Source of the DNA: Thozetella sp. PMI_491
Lineage: Eukaryota > Ascomycota > Sordariomycetes > Chaetosphaeriales > Chaetosphaeriaceae
Length of the DNA: 64,000 nucleotides
NCBI GenBank assembly: GCA_021432635.1
Contig: MU270029.1
Span: 372,001 to 436,000, forward strand
Direction of reading: 5' to 3'
The position numbers and the translations under genes were made by a program. The notes beneath the pieces are model-generated. The model did no database searches and was not told the DNA's origin. It saw nothing but the letters and a program-made list of their open reading frames with translations. The stretch's first letter is position 1, and every line of letters begins with the position of its first letter. Below, piece by piece: positions 1-10,664 of the stretch.

Positions 1-225
1 CGGGGACAGCAGCAAAACGAGCTAAATGCGAAAGCCGCTGGCGTGTCGGCACAGCTGCCGGACGAAGAGGAAGAGGATGAGCGGCCAAATATCAAGACCG
101 AGAATCCCTGGCCAAAGAACATTGCCGAAATTTCCAGCGAGGATGAGAATGACTTCAAGCAGAAGTGGTCGCGCAAACACGCGAGATCACCATCAGTAGA
201 GGGTCCGAACAAGCGCCAGAAGTAA
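1..225 (+). CDS. C-terminal part of an unknown acidic nuclear-type protein (partial)
   Basis: The reading frame is open from the window edge to a TAA at 223-225; the start lies upstream. The visible 74 residues are hydrophilic. They hold a run of Asp/Glu after QLPD, a sumoylation-like I-K-T-E tetrapeptide, a second acidic patch (SSEDEND), and a basic tail rich in K, R and S ending in NKRQK that resembles a nuclear localisation signal. Nothing here identifies a family. The composition suggests a nuclear protein tail, but that is inference. The next gene is about 540 bp downstream on the same strand. Confidence 0.6.
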   Translation, partial: RGQQQNELNAKAAGVSAQLPDEEEEDERPNIKTENPWPKNIAEISSEDENDFKQKWSRKHARSPSVEGPNKRQK

Positions 226-763
226 TCGATTCGGACGACACGCGTTCGATAGCGACCACCCCCAGCCAACATGGCCTGGACCGGCGACAGAAGGCAAATC
301 TGCAACGCTGCTGACTAGCTGCACCGGTATCTGTCTGGCATGGTGCAGAATTCATATGGTTGATAGGGTTTGGCCACCAAGGCCTGGAGACAAGACCTTG
401 TGAATGGCTTCACGTTGGATTTGGGGACCGATATTTCTTTCAAGGCAGGCATGCTGCATAGGGACCTACTAGGTCCTTTCACCACATCCTTGGCCCTTGT
501 CAGTCTAGCTTTTCCCTTAGACAATCCAAATACCAGAGCTGCCCTGTTTCTTCTTGTGTCCCGGTTCGTGGTTGGTTCCACGCCGTGGCTTACATTGACT
601 GCCGACTTGGGTTAGATTGACGGACTGCGCCGCAAATTGGGGTGGCACATCAGCGCACTAGCCCCCCACTCACTCTTCCTGGATTGCTTACTTGACAGAG
701 ATATTCAGCCACTAGGTATTCTTGCCATTTTCTTCAATTTTATTAGGATTCTGCATTTGCAGC
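226..763. other. Intergenic, presumed P450 promoter
   Basis: No supportable gene. It separates the partial gene from the P450 start. Short open frames exist but lack family features. No clear TATA box or repeat was seen. Confidence 0.5.
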
Positions 764-2521
764 ATGTCTATGACCTCAATACCCGGCCTGCCGACAGCCT
801 TTGTCGCTGTCGGCATATCTGCATTGGCATATCTCTTTGCAAGCTTCTACGCCGCGCGCCGCTCGGTATGGAAGTTGAAAAGCGCCGGCTTGGTCAGTCC
901 CTATAGCTTCAGCCTCGGAACCCTCGCTTACCACCCTAGCAGCCAATGCCGGAGATCAATCCCCTGGCCGGTCACCTCCTGGCCTTGAAAGAGAGCGTAG
1001 AGAAGATGCCGCCAAATACTGTCATGCACAACGTCTTTCACCACATCTCCAAGCAGTTCCCCAGTGGCATCTTCTACGTCAACCTCTGGCCCTTCAGCAG
1101 GACTCTCTTGGTTGTCACAACGCCGTCGGCAGCTTCTCAGGTCGAGTCGTTTAACCTGAGGGCAGGGTCCGACATCGTCATTCCCATCGAGACCATCACC
1201 GGTGGGCCGAGCCTCATGACGCTCCCCATCGGGCCCGAGTGGAAGAAGTGGCGCCGCATGTTCAGTGTCGGCTTTAGCACAGGCTACATGCTCGAACTAG
1301 CGCCTTCCATTGCCGACCAAGTCGCCGTATTTCGCAAGCTTCTCCTGGAGCGGTGCTCGAGCGGCACCTCTGACATATTCCAACTGGAGGAGCTAACACT
1401 AAAGATGACGTTCGACATTATTGGATCTGTAGCATTGTAAGTGACGGGATCGTCAGTTTTACGCAATCCTAGCCATATCAGGTACTCACACTCGCGCCAG
1501 GGATGCCAAGTTACATTACCAGATACAGGATAACCCACTAGCCAGGTCGATGCGTACCCAAATAGAATGGACCTCTTTTGGAACGACCCTGAATCCATTC
1601 AAGAGGTACCTCACAATTCGACCTATTGTGCAGTGGATCAATAGTAAGCGGATGGACAGGTATATCTCGGAAGAAATCGATAAGAGGTTCGCCGAACGCA
1701 AGAATGGATCGCCCCCTTCAAAGTCTATTATCTCTCTTCTGATGGATGAGCTTCTCCAGGAAGAAGGGGGGGATAACGCCAGTCGGACTCAAGACACGAT
1801 GAGGAAGACAATGGCACCCCAACTGCGTGCTTTTTTGTTTGCAGGCCATGATACCACAAGTAGCACGCTCCTCTACTGTTATCATCTGCTCTCAGCCCAC
1901 CCGGAGGTTCTTAACCGTGTGTTGGCCGAGCACGACGAGGTGTTTGGTACCGACGCGACCGCCACACACAGCATCATTAGTCAGGATCCCCAGAGGCTTA
2001 ACCAGCTTCCATACACGATTGCTGTGATCAAAGAAGTCCTTCGCATCTTCCCACCGGCAGGCTCGATGCGGCGGGGACAGCCCGGGGTGGAGATTGTCGA
2101 CGAGGAAGGGCTTCGGTATCCCACTGACGGCTGCAACATTTGGACGCTCACCCTCGCTATCCATCACAACCCGAAGTACTGGGTCGATGTCGAGGAATTC
2201 AAGCCGGAGCGATGGATGGTCGCACCGGACGATCCGCTCTATCCGGTAAAGGGGGCGTGGCGGCCGTTCGAATGGGGGCCGAAGAGTTGTATAGGACAGA
2301 CCTTGGCCCTCTTGGAGCTGCGGATAGCGCTCGTGATGACACTTAGGGAATTTCAAATTGAGGCGGCATATGAGGAATGGGACACCCTGCATCCACGACC
2401 GGGAATCAAGACGGTAAATGGAAACCGTACATACCAGGCCGAGAAAGGAGGAGGAGGAGCACACCCAGCAGATGGCTTCCCGGTGCGGGTTTCACAGCGG
2501 CAGCGCGCTGCTGATAAATAG
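764..2521 (+). CDS. Cytochrome P450 monooxygenase
   Basis: Predicted exons 764-892, 943-1436 and 1501-2521 give a 547-residue P450. An N-terminal hydrophobic anchor (about residues 8-28) implies attachment to the endoplasmic reticulum. The I-helix oxygen-binding motif AGHDTTS, the K-helix E-V-L-R, the FKPERW segment and the haem loop [11 protein letters not shown] with its cysteine ligand are all present and in order, so the enzyme looks intact. The C-terminal [13 protein letters not shown]...DGFPVRV resembles fungal P450s of the StcS/AflL type, which oxidise polyketide intermediates; the substrate here is unknown. ATG 764 was chosen because it precedes the anchor. The first intron could end at 939 or 942 (TAGCAG acceptor), adding or removing one Gln. 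No biosynthetic core gene lies next to it. Confidence 0.9.
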
Positions 2522-2566
2522 ATTGATCGCGTCGAGAATGAGATATCTGGTTCAACGAAGAGTAAA

Positions 2567-2582
2567 CCCCCCCCCCCCCCCC
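2567..2582. repeat. C16 homopolymer
   Basis: An uninterrupted run of 16 C lies between the P450 stop and the end of the coiled-coil relic. Such runs are prone to length variation and base-calling error. Comparable runs occur at 6706-6721 (G16) and 58364-58376 (C13). Confidence 0.95.
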
Positions 2583-2672
2583 TTCCAGGAAAAGAAAAAC
2601 AATTCAGCGCGCTCGTCAAAACACGGTCCTTTCCCCAAAACCTATGATCCTCAGAGGATTCTCCGGTTCGAC

Positions 2673-3153
2673 TTACTGAGCTTGATACTTTCGCGTTGTG
2701 TCAGCTATGGTTTCCTTCTCCCAGAGATCATCAAGTTCGTTTTCTGCTCTCGTGATCTCGGCCCGAACAGCTTCTAGGCGCCGCTCTAGGCAGCTTCCTC
2801 TTCTTGAAGCTTGTATACTTCAACACCCAGATGATCCGCCTCCTCTTGACACTTTTTTGCGAAATCCTGGAGTTCTCGAGACAGGCCGTCGCGATTCTTC
2901 CGCCATTGATCGATGTTTGGCGACGCGATATCCGAAGGCAAGCCTTGCTTCGCTAGGTCCGCCAATATATCCTTCAAAGCCCGCACCATGATCTGGAGGC
3001 TCGTAAAATATCGCCGCTTTTCGTTAAGCTCTTCAGCTGTAAGCTCGCTTTTGCGGGCTGGGGGGGCTTCGTTGTTGTTTGGAGGATTGCCTTGGCTGGC
3101 GAGGGATCTTCGCCGCTCTCAGCCTCCACAGGCTCCGTTCCCCTTGGCTCCAT
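2673..3153 (-). pseudogene. Frame-shifted small coiled-coil protein gene
   Basis: Read on the minus strand from ATG 3153, three overlapping frames together make one plausible coiled-coil protein of roughly 155-160 residues. Frame one (MEPRGTEPVEAESGEDPSPA...) runs to a 7-nt C tract (plus-strand G run 3060-3066). The sense then continues in a second frame (KSELTAEELNEKRRYFTSLQ...), which ends at TAG 2788-2786. A third frame resumes at once (LEAVRAEITRAENELDDLWE...) and ends at TAA 2675-2673. One extra base at each junction would join the frames. No GT-AG intron explains either shift. The segments are rich in Lys, Glu, Arg and Leu with heptad character. The family is not recognised. It is either a decayed gene or a gene with two indel errors, one of them in a homopolymer. 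A same-strand fragment at 3400-3669 may belong to it. Confidence 0.55.
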
Positions 3154-4597
3154 GTCTCAAGGCGTCGGGTACGTGGTGTGAGTAGAGAAAATAGTTGGAA
3201 ACCTGATGGAAAAATTAACACTAGAGGGATAATGAATGAATTTATGAATAGGGCGTGGTCAACTCGTGAGGTGCATTGGTTCGGAACCACCAGCAAATTC
3301 GCAGCGTCACCACTTAGTTACCGGAATGTGAGCTACTTACCAGGTGATCTTCGGCTAGCAGAACGGAAAATTCTACTAAATATCGGGTTGTTTCCTTTTC
3401 TACGTGGCTTTTTGTGAATGTTTCATTCGACTGGGTGGTCTTGGGTACGAGTCGGTTTGTTGATCGGAGGAAGAAGGCGACCGTACGGGTCCAGTGCGGC
3501 GGGCTCGTGGTCGACGGAGACTACGCGGTGGATCCTCCTGATAATTTGGAAAGTCCAGCTTGTATGCGATTTGATCCACGCGCGCGCCAATTTCAAATAG
3601 CTCCGCGTAGAGTTGTCCACAGCGCGGTTGGCGAGAGGGGGTCAGCGGGGTTGCTGTAATATGAACCACTGGTTATACTTTACTGGCTGACCAGCTCAAA
3701 GAGATTCCTCTAACTCAACTGGTTTTACTGACTGAATTGATCCACGACCGGGGATCCATATGGCTGGTTGATCAACTGGACTAGCATACGACCTATAAAA
3801 TTGGTTGTTGCGTAGACCGCTCTGTTTACTACCGTATTTATTACGATGCTCCATACGAGATTCCCCACGGTGCTGATCTACTTGTTAATGATCTTCCCAT
3901 ACTAGTATATAATAGCTGAAGAGATCTCTCTCTACCAGTATAGCCTATATAGTTTCTATGTGGTGTCTTCCAGCACGCAATTTACGGAATCTGTAAGCTT
4001 AACTCTATCTTTTAGGCTCGCTGCTGTAGATCTGCTTTGCAAGAGGCATAGCTATCTTAATCAGTTCAAACTTAATCTATAGCCGTAGTTAGTCAATAAA
4101 GGTATGCATAAGAGGCTACTTTTGGTACCCTAAGTTGCCTTGTGGTCAAGATTGCAGGATCTAGGAACGCTGAACTTGAAGCCACACAGCTTGACCTCAA
4201 AATCTAGCAGGAGATACTTGAAACTTTTAGTATCGTGAAAAAGAAAGTCTGTAATCAAGAGTTTTGATCGGAGAAAGGTGGGTTACGTGTGCTGAATGGG
4301 GGAAAAGAAATCGACAAACTCGACATGAGCAGGGAGACTACCGCTCGGTTGAAGGATAGTGAGGCACCTTCACTCTACCTGCACAACCTACGCTGACACA
4401 TTGAATAGGCTATTAATTAGTCTATATCACTATATCACTATATCATCAATAACTGTGACTGAGAATTATAGGTTGGCCTAGAACTAAATCTATCATTGCA
4501 ATCGCAAAATTATAGCCTCTTGTTTAAGCCAGGTTCGGTCCCGTGGGATCTGTCGCTGCTGCAAGCCTGTTAGTACACCAGACGATGACTTAGGAGC
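3154..4597. other. Intergenic, AT-rich, possible gene or element remnants
   Basis: No intact gene. From about 3,660 to 4,560 the sequence is clearly more AT-rich than its neighbours and full of stops, as expected for decayed or RIP-mutated DNA, but no transposon termini or transposase motif could be read. A minus-strand frame at 3400-3669 contains a protein-like segment (QLYAELFEIGARVDQIAYKL) that may be an upstream piece of the coiled-coil relic. Confidence 0.4.
4422..4445. repeat. Three tandem copies of CTATATCA
   Basis: An exact 8-bp unit is repeated three times in the AT-rich gap downstream of the MFS gene. It is a simple short tandem repeat with no visible function. Confidence 0.9.
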
Positions 4598-6291
4598 CTA
4601 GGTAACTTGCTTTGACTCGACAGACTCGATGACTAACTCGTCGCCGGAGCGGGTCGTGTTCTTGGATCGCTTGTACTGGTTCCACCAAGGCCCTTCGAAT
4701 AGAGCATCGAGCTTCTCGAGATCCACACCGGCAGTTTCGGGCACAACGAGGAATGCATAGATCAGGGCCACAAAACACCATCCGGCAAAGAAGAGGAAGG
4801 CACCCCAGTTGTTCGTCTTGGTCAGAAGTGATGGAACGCCCTTGTTAACACCAAAGAAGAAGAGCCAGTGGAAGCACTGGGTCAAGGCGGCACCAAACGA
4901 TCGGATCTGGTTCGGCCACAACTCGGACACGAAGACGTAGGGAAGAACGAGAAGCCCCACAGCATATCCAAAACCATGCAGGAAGATTGCTGCTAGTGCT
5001 GCCTGACCGGCTGCACTATTCGTGTGTCCTTCTTGGTTGAACTTGATGAAGACGCCGATGTAAATATCCGAGAGCATTTGGACGGTGATACCGAAGAACA
5101 AGCTGTTCCGCCGCCCGATGGCGTCGACGAAAAAGAAACTGGCAATGACGGTGTACCAGAATTTGCCCATGCCGTAAAGAGCGGCCACGAGCAGGCTGTA
5201 GTTAGTACCGCCCTTGACACCGACCAAGTTGAGCACCGGAATCAGATACGTGGTGATACTGTTAGCCCCAGACAACTGCGCTAGAGCGTACGAGAGCATA
5301 GCCTGCTGGGTGCGGCGCAGATTCTTCTTGACGAGAAAGGTCTCCTTCATGACGGCGCGCAAGCCCTTGAGCGAATATGTAGAGGCGGAGCCGAATGTCT
5401 CCCGCTCCTTGGCGATCGACTCGCGGATGTTGGTGAGTTCCGACTGCACGCGGGGGTGGTCGAGGGGCAGACCACGCAGCGAGACCAGGGCCTCGGTGGC
5501 CTCTTCATCGCGGCCGGCAAGGAACAGCCACCGAGGGCTCTCGACGACGAAGAAGCTGGCAACGATGACGAGGGCCACGAAGGCGCAGGGTGCAAAGAAA
5601 GGGACCTGCCACTGCAGCGTGCTGGCAGTCATCTGGGTGAAGCACGCGTACACGGTGAAGGCGGCGACGGTGAGAGACAGGAGGAGGATGACGCTGAACC
5701 AGGACGTGATCAGACCGCGGATCTCGGCCGGGGCGATCTCGACGAGGGCGACGGGTCCAATGACGGTGAGGGGTCCGATGCCGAACCCGGCAATGATGCG
5801 GCCGGCGTACATGGTGGCGAGGTTGCCCTGGGAGCCCACGGCAATCATCTGGCCGAGGATCCAGGTCAACAGGTAGAGACGGAGAGCCCAGAGACGGCCG
5901 ACGCGGTCGTTGACGAAGAAGGAAAGCGCCGCGCCGACACCAGCGCCGATGTAGACCAGCGAGACGAAGTTAGAGACCTGGTCTGGGTTGGTGGCCGACG
6001 TGATACCGAACGCCTGCTGGAAGCCCGGAAGCGAGGGAATGGTGGCGACGGAGCCCTGGTCCCAGCCTGTTTGGGGGGGGGGAGGCGGCATTAGTCGTGC
6101 CCCGTCTCCTGAAAATCTTGTCGGCGCGGCCGCCGGCAGTGGGACAAGAAGTGGGAAAACTCACAGAGAGGGATGCCAGCCATAGCGAAGGTCGCCGAGG
6201 TGGTCAGCAGGCGCGAGTTGGCGATGAGAGGCCTCGGTGAGGTCTTGATGTTGTGAATGTACTTCGCGAGGGTGGAATCCTTGAACGCCAT
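4598..6291 (-). CDS. MFS sugar/quinate-type transporter
   Basis: Two exons on the minus strand, 6291-6165 and 6066-4598, encode 531 residues of a 12-helix proton symporter of the sugar-porter family. Family marks are visible in order: IPLCWDQGS after the first helix start, the DRVGRLWALR loop, RIIAGFGIGPLTVIGPVALVE, the post-helix-6 ESPRWLFLAGR signature and the final VPETAGVDLEKLDALFE. The start at 6291 gives the usual soluble N-terminal tail before helix 1. The intron contains a G10 tract (plus strand, 6073-6082) close to its acceptor. The gene faces the FAD oxidoreductase at 7407 across a shared 1.1-kb upstream region, so it may import that pathway's substrate. The closest functional types are quinate, sugar or carboxylate carriers; the substrate cannot be read from sequence. 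Confidence 0.9.
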
Positions 6292-6705
6292 GGTTGCCGG
6301 TAGGTGCCAGGTCTTCCCCGACGATGAGACCCTACGATTTCGGTGAGGAAGAAGGCAGTGGTGGTGATGGTGTTGACAAGGTTAACGGAGCTGGGGCGTC
6401 ATGCTTATGAACATATTGGAGATGGCCGGGGACGTCGTATACAGAACTTGGCTATCGATACCTCCTGTAGACTGACCGAGATAAGGCATGACCGACTGTG
6501 GGCAGGGATAGAGAAGAGACTAGCTGGGCGATGGAGGGTGCCGTGGCAGCACGGGCGTCTAGCGGTGGGCCTGGAAACTACCCACTAGGTAATCCTGGAC
6601 AAGAGGAGCTCTCGGGTGAAACCGGTGGGTCCCCTAATCTCTAGGCTGGATAGACCTGCAGCAAAATCTGGGGTGGTGGGTTCCTTTCCAGATAAGGGGG
6701 CTTTT

Positions 6706-6721
6706 GGGGGGGGGGGGGGGG
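6706..6721. repeat. G16 homopolymer
   Basis: An uninterrupted run of 16 G sits in the divergent promoter. It could be a length-variable tract or a local assembly risk. Confidence 0.95.
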
Positions 6722-7265
6722 AATGATCGCATACTGTCTTTGGCAGTGAGTGGCCACTCGCTGTGGCGCCGCTGTCGCGTGGGCGGTACGGGGCTAGTTG
6801 GGCCAGAGTGCGACGCTCTTTGTCCTAACCAGGCTGCCCGGGATACCCTAAACTCTGCTAAGGATAGCCAGGGCCAGACAGCCCAGGACTAATCGGACCT
6901 CTCCCCCTATAGCGGGAGACCCCTGCCTCCCGGGGCATGCCGGGGCGACGAGTTTAGGATGCCATCGCTGTACCGGCAGGTCGGCATGGCAGTGAGGGGG
7001 GTTCGAGGGCATCTAGGTATCTTAGATATCGTGCGAGGCGGCAAAGACGGGACGCTCGATACAGTCGCCGGGTCAAAAACAGACAACCCCACATGATAGT
7101 AAAGGGACGTACTGCCCTTTGTCAAGCTACTTACCAGGGTCTCGGGGGAACCCGAGGGTGGGTGGGGATCCGTGGCCGGGTCTCCACCCCTTGTCAGGCC
7201 ACGGGCGGCGTCCGGGTCCGAGTGCGCTTCGGAGGGGCTTGCCAGCTGGCACAACCTGCCGCAGA

Positions 7266-7277
7266 CGGAGGCGGCCG
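7266..7277. promoter_or_regulatory. CGG-N6-CCG site, candidate Zn2Cys6 target
   Basis: CGG-AGGCGG-CCG is an inverted CGG pair with 6-bp spacing, the spacing known for the yeast Ppr1 type of Zn2Cys6 regulator. It lies about 130 bp before the FAD oxidoreductase start. In GC-rich DNA such a site appears by chance roughly once per kilobase, so alone it is weak evidence. Confidence 0.25.
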
Positions 7278-7406
7278 CGGTCTCCATGGCGTGTTCGCCA
7301 TCGAAACTCGGATTTTACGCGCTTTTTAATTCGAAGGGATGCCATTCTACCCAGAGAGCACCTAGTCGTATCCATCCATGCAGCCGTTCAGGGAAGCCAG
7401 CACAGA

Positions 7407-8921
7407 ATGGCCGCCAAGACTCCCAGCAAGACCGGCCCCATCATCATCGTAGGGGCTGGCGCCTTTGGTTTGAGTACCGCGCTGCACCTCGGCCGCCGTG
7501 GCTACACGGACGTGACCGTGTTCGACAGGCAGCCCTACGATGAGACATTATATTCGTACTTTAAGGGCTGCGATGCAGCATCGGCAGGTGGGTTATCAGT
7601 CTCTGAGAGGCTAATCATGAACGGGCGAGCCAATTAATGCCGTCTGCCCCATATAGACATCAACAAGATCATCCGGGCTGGCTACGGTTCCGGCTCTGTG
7701 TACCAGGATATCACGCTCGAGGCAGTTGCCGGCTGGAGCCAGTGGAATGACGAACTGAAGAGCGGGCAGACGGTGCCCCCCGGGATGAGCACAGCGGACC
7801 GAGTGTGGGCCAACAACGGCAACATCTCGATGACGGACGGAGATGTCGTTCCCGAGTTCGAGGCCGCCAGCATCCGGTCTCTTCCAAAGGGAACGCAACT
7901 CGTTAGCATTGATGAAAAGGATCAGCAAACTGCCAAGGTGAAAGGCTTCAACATCGAGCCCTTCAAGCGGCAACGCCCAGACCGGCCCAATGTCGCCGTT
8001 CTAGACATCACCGGCGGCACCGCCTTTGCCGACAAGGCGTGTCGCTTCGCTCTGCACAAGGCTCGCAGCTACGGTGTCAAGTTCGTGCTCGACCGCGTCG
8101 CCGGCGACCTGAAGGAGTTGCTCCGCGCACCCGGCTCGCAGGACGTGCTGGGAATCAAGACGGCGGATGGCAAGACACACACCGCGCAGCTCACCATCCT
8201 CGCATGTGGCGGGTGGACGCCATCCATCCTGCCGGCCCTGGACGGGCTCAACGAGACGACAGCCGGTTCTGTGGCGCTGCTTAAGATCCCCCGCGACAGC
8301 CCATTCTGGGACCGCCTCGCGCCCGAGAACTTCCCCAGCTGGTTGCACAAGATGCGCGACGGCGCTGACGGCGGGCTTTATGGGTTCGCACGCGACGAGA
8401 ACGGCTGGTTCAAGATCGGATACCGCGGCACCAAGTACACCAACCCCAAGCTGCAGCCAGACGGCAAGGAGCGAAGCGTGCCGGTGACGCGCTGGTCCGA
8501 GGGCGAAAGGATCACAGCGGTGCCGGCGAAAGCTCTACAGGTGATCCAGAAGTTCTTGGACGACTACCTCCCGGAGCTGGGCGAGGCTGGCATTCACATA
8601 TCCATGACGCGCATCTGCTGGTACAACGACAGCTTTGACAACCACTTGACCGTCGATCGGGTGCCCGGGGCTAACGGACTCATGGTCGCCACCAGCGGCA
8701 GCGGCCACGCCTTCAAGTACCTGCCCAGCCTGGGGAACTGGGTCACCGATGTCATCGAAGGTGTTGGCGTCGACCGGCCGGCGATCAAGGCGTGGAGGTG
8801 GAGAGATCTGGGGAATGACACCCCCTTCAACGTCATCATGGAGGGAAGCAAAGGGCCCAGGGCATTTGGAAATATTCCCATGGTGTCGGATTCGAGGCTA
8901 GGAGCCTCAGCGAAGCTGTGA
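7407..8921 (+). CDS. FAD-dependent oxidoreductase of the amine/amino-acid oxidase (DAO) family, peroxisomal
   Basis: Exons 7407-7587 and 7657-8921 give 481 residues. The N-terminal IIIVGAGAFGLSTALHLGRR is the dinucleotide-binding Rossmann motif of the DAO family, which includes sarcosine, L-pipecolate, saccharopine and fructosyl-amino-acid oxidases; length fits the last groups. The C-terminal region has the family's CWYNDSFDNHLTVDRVP and GSGHAFKYLP segments near the flavin. The protein ends in SAKL, and the terminal AKL is an accepted PTS1 signal, so it probably acts in peroxisomes, where its H2O2 can be removed. It is expected to oxidise a secondary or primary amine of an amino-acid-like substrate to an imine. 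It is divergent from an MFS carrier and followed by the racemase-family gene. The substrate is unknown. Confidence 0.9.
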
Positions 8922-9402
8922 GGAAGCGTGTACATGTTGTAGCACCAGACTAGCGTATATTTCGATTCCAAAAATATACTTAATGATTCTTCAAATACAG
9001 TAACCGCTACGCCCCACGGATGAACAGATTCGATTCTTGTGTATTATGTGGTCACTGTTCCAGCGGCGGACTAAAAAGGCTAGCAATGAGCCACCAGAGC
9101 TGCTTACAGGCTTTCAAACCCAAAGCACTACAAGCGGCCGCTGTTGAGGATGCACGAAATACGATGCCGCATGCATGGTGAGTGACATCTCCCCATCCCC
9201 CCCAACCCCGGGACCCGAGACCCGGGGTTTCCATGCCACCGGTGCACTGAGACGCGCTAGGCGTAGAGTCCGTATTTACCCAGTAGTAAGCAAGTATTCG
9301 TCTTCTGCTCTACTGTAGTAGTGCCAAGGGAATGGTGCCAGGGGCACGAGACCAAGGAACCGGAGCCATGGATGAGGCGAGGCCCTGGTACTGCACGATC
9401 AA

Positions 9403-9430
9403 CGGTGGCAGCCGAGCTCGGTGGAGGCCG
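9403..9430. promoter_or_regulatory. Two CGG-N6-CCG sites 16 bp apart
   Basis: CGG-TGGCAG-CCG (9403-9414) and CGG-TGGAGG-CCG (9419-9430) share both spacing and the CGGTGG half. They lie 370-400 bp before the racemase-family start. The pairing and similarity make them better candidates for the cluster's Zn2Cys6 regulator than a single site would be. No binding evidence exists. Confidence 0.35.
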
Positions 9431-9693
9431 GGTCCACTCGTAAGTTGTGAGCCGAAAGGTACCTATGTAATTGTTCCTTACTCAATCTCTGGGCTTTTTA
9501 CCACTGTGCCTGAAGGTGTGTTGCAGACAAGCGACTGCGCATTACTCGGGGGAAGCCGAGCCTAATGTCCCTCTGCTCCACCTCCCGACTCGCGGGGGGG
9601 TGGGACGGCACTTGCGATAACGCCCCCGGATTTGGCCCGATAAGGAGCTCCCTATGCCTACATCGGACCGCGATTCGCATCTTGGAGAGGCGC

Positions 9694-9700
9694 TATATAT
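9694..9700 (+). promoter_or_regulatory. TATA-like box of the racemase-family gene
   Basis: The sequence CTATATATGACGTCT lies about 105 bp before ATG 9804. It supports transcription starting after 9654 and thus the shorter start. The overlapping TGACGTC resembles a bZIP/CRE site. Confidence 0.4.
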
Positions 9701-9803
9701 GACGTCTGGGTTGGAGATCGCGTTGGAGAACAGTAAGGCAATAGATACCCGCAGACCCTTGCATACCTCTGTCGGAATCAAAGGTTCGAGACCCGCAGAT
9801 AAG

Positions 9804-10664
9804 ATGACGGACTACAGCGCTGCGGACAAGGCCTCGCTGCCCCCCATTGGCTTCATCGCCGTCGAGTGCCACTTCTACCGGCCCCCGGGCGACGCCTTCA
9901 GCGAGTTCACATGGAACTTCCCCATCGTGCGCGAGCTGGCCGAAGGCTCTCAGGAGGACATCCTGGTATCTAAGGCGGCATACGACGATGTCTTCATTGA
10001 CAACTTCGTGGCCGCTGGGAAGAAGCTGGCCGAGAAGGGCGCCGTTGGCATCATCACGAGTTGCGGCTTCCTGGCCATGGCCCAGCCACTGTAAGTCCTG
10101 CCAGCTTGCACTAGTGACTTTCTTACTGTCTTGACGATTCCAGTTGACTGACACACCTCCAGACTGGCCGCCCGTCTCCCCATCCCCATCGCCACATCCT
10201 CGCTGCTTCAGATCCCCACCATCCTTGCCTGGCTGCCGCCGGCCAAGAAGATCGGTATCATCACATACAACGCGGACCAGCTGGGGCCCCTCCACTTCGA
10301 GCGACTCGGCATCTCCAAAGAATCGGCCGCCCGATGCTACGTCCGTGGTGCGCCGGCCGGAGGCTACCTCCGCGAGCTGGTAGGCATGCGGGGCGAGTAC
10401 AACTTCGAAGGGATCGAGGCTGAGATGGTCGACGCGGCCAAGTACTTAGTCGCGGAGCACACCGACCTCGGCGCGATTGTCCTCGAGTGCACGCAGATGG
10501 CGCCTTTTGCTGTTTCAGTGCAGAAGGCGGTCGACTTGCCAGTGTACGATGTCTACACCATGGCGAGCGCTTTCTACTCTGGCCTCGTCAGGAGACGACC
10601 TGCAAACTGGGGTAATCTGGATGACTATCGCACTGGGCCGATGGTGAAGAGAAACGTCATGTAA
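9804..10664 (+). CDS. Asp/Glu racemase-family protein
   Basis: Exons 9804-10090 and 10163-10664 give 262 residues, normal for the Asp/Glu/hydantoin racemase superfamily. Two cysteines sit where this superfamily carries its catalytic pair: one in the N-lobe GIITSCGFLAMAQP, one in the C-lobe IVLECTQMAPFA. The IGIITYNA segment between them also fits. Members racemise amino acids or hydantoins, isomerise maleate or decarboxylate arylmalonates, so the reaction is uncertain, but the two-Cys layout favours racemase or isomerase activity. No signal or targeting sequence is seen; it is probably cytosolic. It follows the FAD amine-oxidase gene on the same strand, so it may supply the stereoisomer that enzyme accepts. 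The start at 9804 is preferred over an in-frame ATG at 9690, which would lie upstream of or within the TATA box. Confidence 0.85.

Larger units (their letters stand above)
6292..7406. other. Divergent promoter region of the MFS and FAD oxidoreductase genes
   Basis: No supportable gene in 1.1 kb. It separates two divergent genes and is likely their shared control region. It holds a G16 tract (6706-6721), a GC-rich second half and one CGG-N6-CCG palindrome (7266-7277) about 130 bp before the FAD gene start. Confidence 0.5.
8922..9803. other. Intergenic, racemase-family promoter
   Basis: No gene supported. It holds two closely spaced CGG-N6-CCG sites (9403-9430) and a TATA-like box near 9694 with an overlapping TGACGTCT element. 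The frame of the next gene is open back to 9654, but ATG 9804 is the more likely start. Confidence 0.5.

Noticed and set aside
5456-6094. 212-residue plus-strand frame
   Set aside because: Antisense to the MFS transporter; composition is Gly/Asp/Arg-rich with no domain.
9654-9803. N-terminal extension of the racemase-family protein
   Set aside because: The extension would start upstream of the TATA-like box at 9694 and adds residues unlike the family's start.
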